In this document: one piece after another, positions 1 to 8,051 of the stretch
How positions within the stretch are numbered: the stretch's first letter is position 1
Layout: each line of letters opens with the position of its first letter
Origin: Amycolatopsis dendrobii
GTDB lineage: Bacteria; Actinomycetota; Actinomycetes; Mycobacteriales; Pseudonocardiaceae
NCBI RefSeq assembly: GCF_014145675.1
Contig: NZ_JACGZW010000002.1
Span: forward strand, 682,001-746,000
Direction: 5' to 3'
Length of the DNA stretch: 64,000 nucleotides
Program-made: the position numbers and the translations under genes
Notes under the pieces: generated by a model
Told to the model about the DNA's origin: nothing
The model's database searches: none
Seen by the model: only the letters and a program-made list of their open reading frames with translations

Positions 1-2588
1 TACGCACGCGAAGCGACCCGCCGGAAGATCAGCGTGGCTACGAGCAGGATCGGCAGCATGGCCAGCGCGTACACGGCCAGCGCGGCATCGGTGACCAGCA
101 GCGCGACCGTGATGCCCACCAACGTCAGCGCGCTGACGACCGCGGTGGCGAGGCCGGTTTGCAGGAACGTGGACAACGCGTCGACGTCCGTGGTCATCCG
201 GGTCATGATCTTCCCGGACAGTTCGCGCTCGTAGTAGTCCAGCCCGAGCCGTTGCAGGTGTGCGTAACTGCGCACGCGCAGCGAGTACAGCACCGTCTCG
301 CCGACGCGGGCGGTGAGCCGGGTTTGCCAGCGCACCACGAACCAGTCGGCCGCCACGACGAGCGCACCGATCCCGGCCAGCAGCCACACGACGCTCGCCA
401 CCCCGGGCAGGACACCGTGGTCGACGCCGCGCTGGTACAGCGCGGGCAGCGCGAGCGAGGCCAGTGCGTCGGCCGCGACCAGACCGATCACGCCGATGAG
501 CGGCCAGCGCACCGGACGCAGGATCCGGGACAGCTTGAAGCCGGGGTCCGGGGTCGTGACGTCCACATCGGACAGCCGGGGCCGGTCGGTGGCCGGAGGC
601 AGCCGGCGGACGCCTTCCAGCAGTTCCGGGGTCGGTGGCACGTCGGCGCCGCCGCTGCCCGCGAACCCGCTGCCGCCGCCTGGCATGCCGCCGCGGGACT
701 GCGCGGCCTCGGCGAGAGCGTCGACCTCGTCGCGTTCGTCCGTGGGCCACAGGACTGCCGTGGTGCCGTCCGCGCCCGGCTCGAGGTTGTCGCAGCGGTG
801 CGGTTTTTCGACGTCGTCGCCTGGACCCGCGACCAGTTCGCGGAACAGCGCGCACCGCGCCAGCAGTTCCTCCTCGGTGCCGACGTCGACGACTCGACCT
901 TGATCCAGCACCGCGATCCGGTCGGCCAGTTGCAGCGTTGACCGGCGGTGCGCGATGAGCAACGTGGTGCGTTCAGCGGTGACCGCGCGCAGCGTGTCGT
1001 GGATCGCGGCTTCGGTGACGGTGTCGATCGCCGACGTCGCGTCGTCCAGGATCAGCACGCGCGGGTCAGTGAGCAGAGCCCGGGCCAGCCCAAGCCGTTG
1101 CCGCTGCCCGCCGGACAGCGTGAGCCCGCGTTCGCCGACCTCGGTGGCGTATCCGTCCGGCAGCGCGCGGATGAACTCGTCCGCCTCCGCCGCGCGGGCG
1201 GCCGCGAAGACCTCCTCGTCGCTCGCGTCCGGGCGGCCGTACGCGATGTTGTCCCGCACCGAGGTGGAGAACAGGAACGCTTCCTCGAAGACCACGCCGA
1301 TCGCCTGGCGCAGGTCCTTCAACGGCACGTCGCGCACGTCCAGCCCGCCGACCCGCACCGAACCCGAGTGCACGTCGTAAAACCGGGGCAGCAGCATGGA
1401 AATCGTGGACTTGCCGGACCCCGCCGTGCCCACCAGTGCGAGCGTTTCGCCGGGGCGAGCTTCGAGAGTGAGCCCGTCGAGCACCGGATCGCTGCGGGTG
1501 TAGCCGAACTTCACGTCGTTCAGCTCGACGCCCAGCGTGCCGGGCGGCAGCGGCCGCGCGTCCGGGCTGTCGGTGACCTCCGGCTGCGCGTCGATCAGCT
1601 CGTACACCCGCTCCGCGCCGGCGCGCGTGAGCTGCGCCTGCACGACCAGCCCGGACAGGAACCGCGCCGGGCCGATCAACGCCGCGAGATAGGTGGCGAA
1701 CGCGAGGAACGTGCCGAGACTGATCTGCCCGTTCAACGCCAGCATGCCGCCGATCGCCAGCACCGCGACCTGACCCGCGGCAGGCAGTGCCGACGTGGTC
1801 GCTGTCGGCAACGCGGACAGCTTCGCCGCGCGCAACCGCTCCGCGAAAAGCTTCCGGGCCGTGCGCTCCAGCCGCGCGACCTCGCGCGCCTCCTGCCCGA
1901 ACCCCTTCACCACGCGCACGCCGGTGACGGTTTCCTCGACGTGCTGCGCGACATCCGCCGCGCGCTGCTGCGCCGACCAGGTCGCCGGGAACAACCGCCG
2001 CCTGCTCAACGCCACGACGATCCCGACCGCGGGCGCGACCACCAGCGCGATGAGCGTGAGCAGCGGCGACATCCACAGCATCGCGCCCAGCGACAGCACC
2101 GCGAAAATCACCGATCCGGCCGACAGCGGCACCTGCATCAGCAACCCGGTGACCAGTTGCAGATCCGAAATCGCGCGCGACACGACCTGCCCCGTGCGCA
2201 ACGCGTCCTGCTTCCCGCCGTCCAGCCGCGAGACCGCGCCGAACACCCGGTTGCGCAGATCGTGCTGCACGTCCAGCGCCAGCCGGCCGCCGACATACCG
2301 GCGCAGGAACGCCGACCCGAACGCGACGATCTGCAACGCCACCAGCCCCACCGCGAGTCCGGCCAGCTGCGACGTATGCCCGGCCACCGCGTCGTCCACC
2401 GCCGAGCGCACCAGCAACGGACTCGCCGCCTGCACCCCGACGCTCAGCACCGCCGCCGTCATCGCGAGCACGACAACGCCGCGATGCTCCCAGCAGGCAG
2501 CGGACAACCGGCGCACCCAGCCGACCGGTCGGGGCGCCGTCTCAGCAATCGGACGGTCTTGACGCGCAGGCGTCGCAGTGGTGGTCAC
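1..2588 (-). CDS. Tandem ABC exporter (TMD-NBD-TMD...), C-terminal part outside window
   Basis: About 862 codons of a fused ATP-driven exporter of the inner membrane are visible. The first transmembrane domain fills roughly residues 20-340. The first nucleotide-binding domain has Walker A GTAGSGKST near residue 386, signature LSGGQRQR near 489 and Walker B VLILDD near 509. A second transmembrane domain starts near residue 680 and runs off the window, so the second ATPase domain is not seen. The residue after Walker B is Asp instead of the usual catalytic Glu, as in the degenerate site of heterodimeric exporters such as TM287/288. I chose GTG at 2588: there is no clear ribosome site, but TAACCT at 2600-2595 would put a transcription start on this codon, which suggests a leaderless mRNA. 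The substrate is unknown; drugs, lipids or peptides are possible. Confidence 0.9.
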   Translation of the reverse strand, partial: MTTTATPARQDRPIAETAPRPVGWVRRLSAACWEHRGVVVLAMTAAVLSVGVQAASPLLVRSAVDDAVAGHTSQLAGLAVGLVALQIVAFGSAFLRRYVGGRLALDVQHDLRNRVFGAVSRLDGGKQDALRTGQVVSRAISDLQLVTGLLMQVPLSAGSVIFAVLSLGAMLWMSPLLTLIALVVAPAVGIVVALSRRRLFPATWSAQQRAADVAQHVEETVTGVRVVKGFGQEAREVARLERTARKLFAERLRAAKLSALPTATTSALPAAGQVAVLAIGGMLALNGQISLGTFLAFATYLAALIGPARFLSGLVVQAQLTRAGAERVYELIDAQPEVTDSPDARPLPPGTLGVELNDVKFGYTRSDPVLDGLTLEARPGETLALVGTAGSGKSTISMLLPRFYDVHSGSVRVGGLDVRDVPLKDLRQAIGVVFEEAFLFSTSVRDNIAYGRPDASDEEVFAAARAAEADEFIRALPDGYATEVGERGLTLSGGQRQRLGLARALLTDPRVLILDDATSAIDTVTEAAIHDTLRAVTAERTTLLIAHRRSTLQLADRIAVLDQGRVVDVGTEEELLARCALFRELVAGPGDDVEKPHRCDNLEPGADGTTAVLWPTDERDEVDALAEAAQSRGGMPGGGSGFAGSGGADVPPTPELLEGVRRLPPATDRPRLSDVDVTTPDPGFKLSRILRPVRWPLIGVIGLVAADALASLALPALYQRGVDHGVLPGVASVVWLLAGIGALVVAADWFVVRWQTRLTARVGETVLYSLRVRSYAHLQRLGLDYYERELSGKIMTRMTTDVDALSTFLQTGLATAVVSALTLVGITVALLVTDAALAVYALAMLPILLVATLIFRRVASRA

Positions 2589-2965
2589 ATCACAAGGTTA
2601 GGGAGCGGCACCGACAATTTATTCCCGAGCGAGCCGGCGGCCCGGACCAAACGGGCACAACCGGCGCTCCCGCGGGCAGAGGTGACGAACGGCACGCCAG
2701 CGGGTTCCGAAAGGCCCTGGAAGCCTCGTGGAGCAGGGAAACCCTGGTCCGGGCGGCAAAGGTGAAAGGTTGAACGTTCACCTGGTCACCGGGAAGAACC
2801 CCGGCGAAATCCACCCCCGAACGAGCGCTCCCGCCCAATGTTCTTTAAGCTAGTACCCGGCGACCCGCTCCCAGTGACCCCCAGGCTGGTTGAGCGGGTC
2901 GCCCCTTCTTCCCTTCCTCTGCTCGCGCCTGGCGGCGCTTCGCCCGGGAAGGGGCGTCGTATTAC

Positions 2966-2986
2966 CCGGGGGGCCGAGCCCCCCGG
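2966..2986. repeat. Short GC-rich hairpin (CCGGGGGGC / GCCCCCCGG)
   Basis: A perfect 9-bp inverted repeat with a CGA loop, followed by GGACCCCC. Similar G/C-tract hairpins are common between genes in actinomycetes. Its role here is unknown: it may be a terminator element or a scattered palindrome. Confidence 0.5.
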
Positions 2987-3043
2987 ACCCCCACGGTGCG
3001 TTCGGCGGCGGTTGGGTGGAACAAAAAGCGTTGGGACATAAGA

Positions 3044-3076
3044 AAAGCGGCGAGGGCTTTCGGCCCTCGCCGCTTT
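3044..3076 (-). terminator. Terminator of ald
   Basis: A perfect 14-bp stem (3044-3057 with 3063-3076) and a 5-base loop lie 12 bases beyond the ald stop codon. The stem ends in AAAG/CTTT, giving a short U-run on the minus-strand transcript. Confidence 0.8.
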
Positions 3077-3087
3077 GCCGTGGCTGG

Positions 3088-4203
3088 TTAGGCGAGGGCG
3101 GTTTCGACGGGGGTGTGGGGGAGGGAGTGGGCGGTGGCTACGGGGGCGTTCGTCAGGGCGCCGGAGTGGGTGTTCAGGCCCAGGGCCAGGGCGGGGTCTG
3201 CGGAGAGGGCGGCTTTCCAGCCCTTGTCTGCTAGCTGCACCGCGTAGGGGAGGGTGACGTTGGTCAGGCCGTAGGTGCTCGTGCGCGGGACTGCGCCCGG
3301 CATGTTGGCCACGCAGTAGAAGACCGAGTTGTGGACCGTGTAGGTCGGGTCGTCGTGCGTGGTCGGACGCGAGTCGGCGAAGCAGCCGCCCTGGTCGATG
3401 GCGATGTCCACGAGAACGCTGCCCGGCTTCATGCGGGAGACCAGGTCGTTGGAGACCAGCTTCGGGGCCTTCGCGCCGGGGACCAGGACCGCGCCGATGA
3501 CCATGTCCGCTTCCAGGACCGACTCTTCGACGGAGAGCCGGTTCGAGGTGACGGTGCGGATGCGGCCGCCGAAGTCGTTGTCGATCTGGCGGAGACGGTC
3601 GACGTTGGTGTCGAGGATTTCCACGTCGGAGCCGAGGCCCAGTGCGACGCGAGCGGCGTTGAGACCCGCCACGCCGCCGCCGATGACGACCACGCGCGCC
3701 GGGTGCACGCCGGGGATGCCGCCGGGCAGGACGCCGCGGCCGCCGCTCGGCTTCATCAGGGCGTAGGCGCCGACCTGCGGGGCCAGCCGGCCCGCGACCT
3801 CGGACATCGGGGCCAGCAGCGGCAGCGCGCCGTTCGGCTTCTGCACCGTCTCGTACGCGATCGCGGTGGTTCCCGCGGCCAGCAGCGCGTCGGTCAGCGG
3901 ACGGTCCGCGGCGATGTGCAGGTAGGTGAACAGCACCAGATCCTTGCGCAGGCGCGGGTACTCCTCGGCGATCGGCTCCTTCACCTTCAGCACGAGCTCG
4001 CCCTCGGCCCACGTCTCCTCCGCGGTGGCGAGCACCTTCGCGCCCGCGGCGACGTACTCCTCGTCCGTGATGGACGACCCGGTCCCGGCACCCGTCTCGA
4101 CGAAGACGTCGTGCCCGCGACCGACCAGTTCGTGCACGCCTGCCGGGGTCAACGCGACCCGGTACTCGTGCTTCTTGATCTCACGGGGAACGGCGATGCG
4201 CAC
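3088..4203 (-). CDS. ald: Alanine dehydrogenase
   Basis: NAD-dependent alanine dehydrogenase (L-alanine to pyruvate and ammonium, reversible), a cytosolic hexamer that links nitrogen assimilation to pyruvate and redox balance. The start is GTG at 4203, with GGAGG at 4214-4210 six bases upstream. This gives 371 residues, the length of the Mycobacterium tuberculosis enzyme. With this start the substrate and catalytic residues fall at Arg15, Lys75 and His96, exactly the mycobacterial numbering. The dinucleotide-binding motif GGGVAGLNAA lies near residue 175. An upstream ATG at 4248 would add 15 unconserved residues and has no ribosome site. The gene is monocistronic with its own terminator. No AldR-like regulator is adjacent. 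Confidence 0.96.
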   Translation of the reverse strand: MRIAVPREIKKHEYRVALTPAGVHELVGRGHDVFVETGAGTGSSITDEEYVAAGAKVLATAEETWAEGELVLKVKEPIAEEYPRLRKDLVLFTYLHIAADRPLTDALLAAGTTAIAYETVQKPNGALPLLAPMSEVAGRLAPQVGAYALMKPSGGRGVLPGGIPGVHPARVVVIGGGVAGLNAARVALGLGSDVEILDTNVDRLRQIDNDFGGRIRTVTSNRLSVEESVLEADMVIGAVLVPGAKAPKLVSNDLVSRMKPGSVLVDIAIDQGGCFADSRPTTHDDPTYTVHNSVFYCVANMPGAVPRTSTYGLTNVTLPYAVQLADKGWKAALSADPALALGLNTHSGALTNAPVATAHSLPHTPVETALA

Positions 4204-4329
4204 TGCTTGCCTCCTGGCGGCGGTTCTGTCGAAGGTGTTGCCACTCACGGTGATCTACCCGGACGGCGGTGTCATCATCCCGCCGCCACAGTCTTGCGCC
4301 GGGTCAGTAGTGCTGCCAGGACAACGCCC

Positions 4330-4358
4330 TTGACCTCGACCGCACTTGAGGTAGTTGG
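4330..4358 (+). promoter_or_regulatory. MerR/SoxR-type operator-promoter for the quinone oxidoreductase
   Basis: A 20-bp dyad (4333-4352) has arms ACCTCGA and TTGAGGT and begins inside a -35 box TTGACC (4330-4335). The -10 region lies near 4353-4360. A dyad in a long spacer is the hallmark of MerR-family activation, and ACCTC...GAGGT arms resemble SoxR-type sites. The regulator is not encoded nearby, so the assignment is inferred from form alone. Confidence 0.55.
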
Positions 4359-4393
4359 CTGGCACCCGGCGGAGACTTCGAGGAAGGGCTTAC

Positions 4394-5335
4394 ATGCGAG
4401 CGGTGTGGCTGCGGGAGTTCGGCGGGCCGGCGGTGCTGGAGGCGGGGGAGGCTCCGGATCCGGCTCCCGGGCCGGGACAGGTGCTGATCGAGGTGGCGTT
4501 CGCCAACGTCACCTTCGTGGAAACGCAGTTCCGGGCGACGGGGACGGGGCCGTTCGGCAGCACGCTTCCGATGGTGCCCGGCAACGGCGTCGGGGGTGTG
4601 ATCAGCCGCGCCGGGGAGGGCGTGGACCCGGCGCTGGTCGGGAAACGCGTGGTGACCTCGACCGGCGGCAGCGGCGGTTACGCGCAGCGCGTGGTCGTGG
4701 ACGCGGCGTTGGTGTTCCCGGTGCCGCACGCGCTGAGCCTCGACGCGGCCGTCGCATTGCTGGCCGACGGCCGCACCGCGACCGGGCTCGTGCACGCGAC
4801 CGCGGTCGCGCCGGGGGAAAGGGTGCTCGTCGAGGCGGCCGCCGGAGGGGTCGGCAGTCTCTTGGTGCAGCTGGCGAAGGCTGCGGGCGCGGAGGTCGTG
4901 GCTGCTGCGGGCGGGGCCGAAAAGCTTGCCCGTGCCCGGGAATTGGGCGCGGACTTGGCCGTTGATTACACCGATCCGGAGTGGACCGCGGAGGCCGGGG
5001 AGGTGGACGTGGTGTTCGACGGCGTGGGAGGCGCGGTCGGCACGGCGGCGTTCTCTCTGGTGCGGCCTGGCGGGCGGATGGCGATTTACGGTCTGGCAAG
5101 CGGTTCATGGACGGAAGTGTCCGAAGAGGACGCCGCGGCGCGTGGCGTGAAGCTGGTCCGGTCGATCGGCGACGCGGCGGCGATGCGCGGCTTCACCGAA
5201 TCGGCACTGGCGGCTGCTGCGGCTGGGCAGCTCACTCCGGTGATCGGGCAGCGGTTTCCGTTGGAGCGTGCGGCTGATGCGCACGCGGCGATCGAATCGC
5301 GCGGCACGATCGGGAAGACGCTGCTGGTCGCGTGA
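4394..5335 (+). CDS. Zinc-free medium-chain dehydrogenase, quinone oxidoreductase-like
   Basis: A 313-residue NADPH-dependent medium-chain oxidoreductase, probably cytosolic. It has the N-terminal GroES-like domain (MRAVWLREFGGPAVLE...) and a Rossmann domain with VEAAAGGVGSLLVQLAKAAG around residues 138-157. No catalytic zinc cysteine/histidine set is evident, as in the quinone oxidoreductase (QOR) branch. I chose ATG at 4394 because GAGGAAGG lies just upstream; an earlier frame start at 4355 would overlap the promoter. The dyad promoter upstream suggests induction by a redox-active or xenobiotic signal. It overlaps the next gene through GTGA, so the two are probably co-transcribed. The exact substrate (quinone, enone or aldehyde) cannot be told. 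Confidence 0.88.
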   Translation: MRAVWLREFGGPAVLEAGEAPDPAPGPGQVLIEVAFANVTFVETQFRATGTGPFGSTLPMVPGNGVGGVISRAGEGVDPALVGKRVVTSTGGSGGYAQRVVVDAALVFPVPHALSLDAAVALLADGRTATGLVHATAVAPGERVLVEAAAGGVGSLLVQLAKAAGAEVVAAAGGAEKLARARELGADLAVDYTDPEWTAEAGEVDVVFDGVGGAVGTAAFSLVRPGGRMAIYGLASGSWTEVSEEDAAARGVKLVRSIGDAAAMRGFTESALAAAAAGQLTPVIGQRFPLERAADAHAAIESRGTIGKTLLVA

Positions 5336-5784
5336 CCGATTTCGACGTCGACAGCTTCCTCGCGCAGCCGCTGACCGCACGGGTCGCCACCGCGGGTCCA
5401 ACCGTTCGGCCCACTTGGTACCTCTGGGAGGACGGGGCCTTTTGGATCCTCAGCGGCCCGTGGTCACGACTGCCCGACCGGGTGCGCACGGAGCCGCGGA
5501 TCGCGATGACTGTCGACGTTTGCGATCTCGCGACCGGCTTGGTGCGGCAGGTGATCGCGCGCGGGCAGGCCGCCGTCGAGCCGTTCGACGTGCCGCGCGG
5601 ACGGCGGAAGCTGGCGCGGTATCTGGGTCCGGACGAGTCCGGGTGGGATCCGCGGTTCCGCGCGTATCTGCTCGACGATCCGGCCGAGCGCGGCACGGTC
5701 TGGATCCGGATGGAGCCGGAATCTTTGCGCGCCAACGATCTCAGCTACCGCGTCAACTCCAGCGCAGTGCGATCAGCTGGGTGA
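5332..5784 (+). CDS. Pyridoxamine 5'-phosphate oxidase-fold (split-barrel flavin) protein
   Basis: A 150-residue protein that looks like the pyridoxamine-phosphate-oxidase/F420-dependent split-barrel superfamily. It starts with a short helix (FDVDSFLAQPLTARVAT), then the strand pattern GPTVRPTWYLWEDGAFWILSG and the conserved RVRTEPRIAMTVDV segment that usually contacts the flavin or F420 phosphate. The GTG start overlaps the stop of the upstream oxidoreductase (GTGA), which implies translational coupling and perhaps a shared redox role. Its 3' end overlaps the convergent PucR gene by 32 bases. The cofactor (FMN, F420 or heme) and substrate are unknown. Confidence 0.8.
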   Translation: MTDFDVDSFLAQPLTARVATAGPTVRPTWYLWEDGAFWILSGPWSRLPDRVRTEPRIAMTVDVCDLATGLVRQVIARGQAAVEPFDVPRGRRKLARYLGPDESGWDPRFRAYLLDDPAERGTVWIRMEPESLRANDLSYRVNSSAVRSAG

Positions 5785-7321
5785 GCAAAGCAAGCCGGAC
5801 ATCCGGATCGTCGAGGTTCAGCGGAACCAGCTCCAGCAGCCGTTTCATCCGGTACCGCAACGTGTTCGGGTGAATTCGCAGCCGTTCAGCGGCCGCGCGG
5901 GGGTCGCCCGGATGCCGGAGCCATTCGTAAAGAGTGTCGACGTACCCGGCATTGCTCGACTCGTCGTGTGCGCGCAGCACGCCGAGCGGGCCGAGTTCCG
6001 ACACCTGCGCCGCCGCTGCTCCGGCGGCGGCGCGGTGCAAAACCAGCGCCGTCCAAGCCTCGTCGTAAGCCACGACGCGGCCCTCGACCAGTCCGGCCCG
6101 CAGCAGTCCCAGCGCCTCGTCGGCCTGGGCTCGCGACGCGGCCAGCGCGGTCGGGTCGCCTGGCGCACCCGCGGCTGCGCGCGGTAGGCCGCCTCGGCGG
6201 GAAGCGGGTTGGGCGAGCAATGCCTCCCGCAGTTCCGGCCAGCCGCCCTCGCCGGGGCGGTCCGGTACCACCACGTACAGCAACCCACCCAGGTCAGCCG
6301 CGACTGGACGGCGTCCGAAACCCTGCGAAATCCGTTCCAGCAAAGCCAGCAGCAAGCCCTCGGCATCTCGGCTGTCGCCGCCGCTGACGTCCACGACGAC
6401 GACCCGGTGCGGCTCGTCGGACAGATCCAGTTCGGCGACCACCCGGCGCGGCGGGACCTGTCCTTCCAAAACCGCGCGCAGCAACTCGGCGGAAGCCCGG
6501 CGTTGTGCGTCCGTATGCGCGCGTCGTCGCAGCAGGTGCAGCGCGACCACTGGGGCCGCGTCCGCGAAAGCCGCCGCGCGTTCCTCGGAAACCGGACCGG
6601 GGACGACCGCCCACATCGAGCCAAGCAGTTCGCCGCCCATCCGGATCGGGACGATCAGCCGGGGCAGGGTGCCGTCGCGCTGGGCCGGGACGAAGATCGT
6701 CTGCCTGCCGCGGGAAAGCTCCCGGAACACGCCGCGCGAGCGGAACCGGGCCAGGACGTCGTCGGGGATGCGGCGGCCCATGATCGTCGCGACGCGCGCC
6801 GGGTCGGTGAGGTCCTGGCGCGCGGAATAGGCGAGGACGCGCGAGTTGGTGTCCTCGATCGTCACCGACGCGTCGACCACGGCGGCCACGGCGTCGGCGA
6901 GCCGGAAGAGGTCGCTGGAACCAGGGTCGCCGCCTTCTTCGAGTGCTTCGGATTCGTCGGCGAGCGCGTCCAGGACCGTGCGCAACAGCCAGACCAGCTG
7001 GGCCCAGGACGTCGCCGCGTGCACCTGGATCAACGCGATCCCCGCCGCCTTCGCCGCGCGCCGCACCGACTGTTTCGCCGCCAGCGGCGGTTTCAGCAGC
7101 ACCGCCGCCGCACCCCGTCCGGCGCTCACCCGGACGAGCGCGGCGGCGTCGGCCTGCTCGATCGTGGCGACGCCCAGCACCAGGTCACCGGCCGCGATGG
7201 CGGACTCCGCGCCCGGTTCGGCGATCACCACGTCGCCGACCGCGGGACAGCCTTCGGGCACGAGAAGCGCGTGGAGCAGCGTGGGACCGACCCGGTCCAC
7301 GACGCTGCGCACCGAAACCAC
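5753..7321 (-). CDS. PucR-family transcriptional regulator
   Basis: A 522-residue regulator of the PucR/CdaR type. The N-terminal half matches the purine-catabolism-regulator sensing domain, the middle has a GGDEF-like regulatory fold, and the C-terminus carries the PucR helix-turn-helix (AAERLRIHPNTLRYRMKRLL). Family members sense metabolites and usually activate nitrogen or carbon catabolic genes. I chose GTG at 7321 because GGAGG at 7331-7327 lies five bases upstream; the open frame extends to 7393 but has no ribosome site there. No obvious purine or proline genes are adjacent, so its target is unknown; the downstream-facing ald and oxidoreductase genes are only guesses. Confidence 0.88.
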   Translation of the reverse strand: MVSVRSVVDRVGPTLLHALLVPEGCPAVGDVVIAEPGAESAIAAGDLVLGVATIEQADAAALVRVSAGRGAAAVLLKPPLAAKQSVRRAAKAAGIALIQVHAATSWAQLVWLLRTVLDALADESEALEEGGDPGSSDLFRLADAVAAVVDASVTIEDTNSRVLAYSARQDLTDPARVATIMGRRIPDDVLARFRSRGVFRELSRGRQTIFVPAQRDGTLPRLIVPIRMGGELLGSMWAVVPGPVSEERAAAFADAAPVVALHLLRRRAHTDAQRRASAELLRAVLEGQVPPRRVVAELDLSDEPHRVVVVDVSGGDSRDAEGLLLALLERISQGFGRRPVAADLGGLLYVVVPDRPGEGGWPELREALLAQPASRRGGLPRAAAGAPGDPTALAASRAQADEALGLLRAGLVEGRVVAYDEAWTALVLHRAAAGAAAAQVSELGPLGVLRAHDESSNAGYVDTLYEWLRHPGDPRAAAERLRIHPNTLRYRMKRLLELVPLNLDDPDVRLALLTQLIALRWS

Positions 7322-7392
7322 AGCTACCTCCAGCGCTTCTGACGTTCTTGCTGGAACGGTAGAAGACTGCACCGGTTTCGCCACCCGCGGCA

Positions 7393-7881
7393 CTAGTTAG
7401 CGCGAAACACCTTCGGCCACGGCTTGAAGTACGACACCAGCGTCGCGCCCAGCAGCAACGTCAGCCCGACGCTCATCGCCCCAGTGCCCGACACCGCGCT
7501 CGCCCCGACAAGCTCACCGCGCGACGCCTGCTCGCCGTGCGCGACGAAAGACGGGACCACCAGGAGGTTGCCGCCGACGAAGAGGGCGAGCGTCGCCAGC
7601 AGTTTCCACAGCACCCAGTGGTAGCGCACCAGCTTCCACTTCGTGCCGAGGCCGAGCACGATCCCAGTGGCCAGGGCGAGCAGGCTGGCCGGGAAGTAGA
7701 GCGTCCCGGCCAGCACTCCGGCGATGACGTTCGCGCTGCGCGTGGTCACCGGATCGAGGCCGGCGATCGCGAGAACGCTGCAGATCAGCACCGCGATCTC
7801 GGCTCCGATCCAGCCGACCGACGTGACGACGTGGCCGAAGAGGAACCACTTCCGGGTCACCGGGCGCATTCTCCAGTCCAT
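7393..7881 (-). CDS. DUF2269-like integral membrane protein
   Basis: A small membrane protein, 162 residues from ATG 7881, with four predicted membrane helices (FLFGHVVTSVGWIGAEIAVLI, an IAGVLAGTLYFPASLLALA stretch, LLATLALFVGGNLLVV and a C-terminal VGLTLLLGATLVSYF). The pattern resembles the DUF2269 family of predicted integral membrane proteins of unknown function. The open frame continues to 7968, adding an Arg-rich, unconserved-looking N-terminus; neither start has a strong ribosome site, so the start is uncertain. The stop at 7393-7395 lies 72 bases upstream of the PucR start, on the same strand, so a two-gene transcript is possible. Confidence 0.72.
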   Translation of the reverse strand: MDWRMRPVTRKWFLFGHVVTSVGWIGAEIAVLICSVLAIAGLDPVTTRSANVIAGVLAGTLYFPASLLALATGIVLGLGTKWKLVRYHWVLWKLLATLALFVGGNLLVVPSFVAHGEQASRGELVGASAVSGTGAMSVGLTLLLGATLVSYFKPWPKVFRAN

Positions 7882-7961
7882 GCGGCTCAGCGTGCGCGGC
7901 ACAGCACTGTCGCGTCGTCCGTCAGCGCTCGGCACTTGTTCATACGTCCGGGTGCGTAGGA

Positions 7962-8020
7962 CTCTCATCTCGTGAGAGCGGTTGGGCGTTTCGTCCGGCC
8001 TGGTTAGCGTCGCGCCCAGC
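7962..8020 (+). promoter_or_regulatory. Structured 5' region upstream of metY
   Basis: Two potential hairpins precede metY: CTCTCA/TGAGAG (7962-7967 with 7973-7978) and an 8-bp stem GTTGGGCG/CGCCCAGC with one G-U pair (7981-7988 with 8013-8020). The ribosome site GGAGCGAG follows at 8041. I could not find the GGCAACC core of an S-box or a convincing SAM-II or SAM-IV pattern, so this is only a candidate leader or operator. Confidence 0.3.
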
Positions 8021-8051
8021 CGACCCGATCCCGACCGCTAGGAGCGAGCAG

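Larger units (their letters stand above)
2589..3087. other. Intergenic region with hairpins, no convincing gene
   Basis: This roughly 500-base gap separates the ABC exporter promoter from the end of ald. It holds a dyad AGGTGAA (2760-2766) / TTCACCT (2777-2783), a 9-bp GC hairpin and the ald terminator. The short open frames across it lack a ribosome site and recognisable protein features. I treat it as non-coding. Confidence 0.6.

Noticed and set aside
4204..4248. Longer N-terminus for alanine dehydrogenase from ATG 4248
   Set aside because: It would add 15 unconserved residues and has no ribosome site, whereas GTG 4203 has GGAGG and restores the mycobacterial residue numbers.
7962..8051. 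SAM riboswitch upstream of metY
   Set aside because: No GGCAACC core or other known SAM riboswitch signature could be found by eye; kept only as a structured leader.
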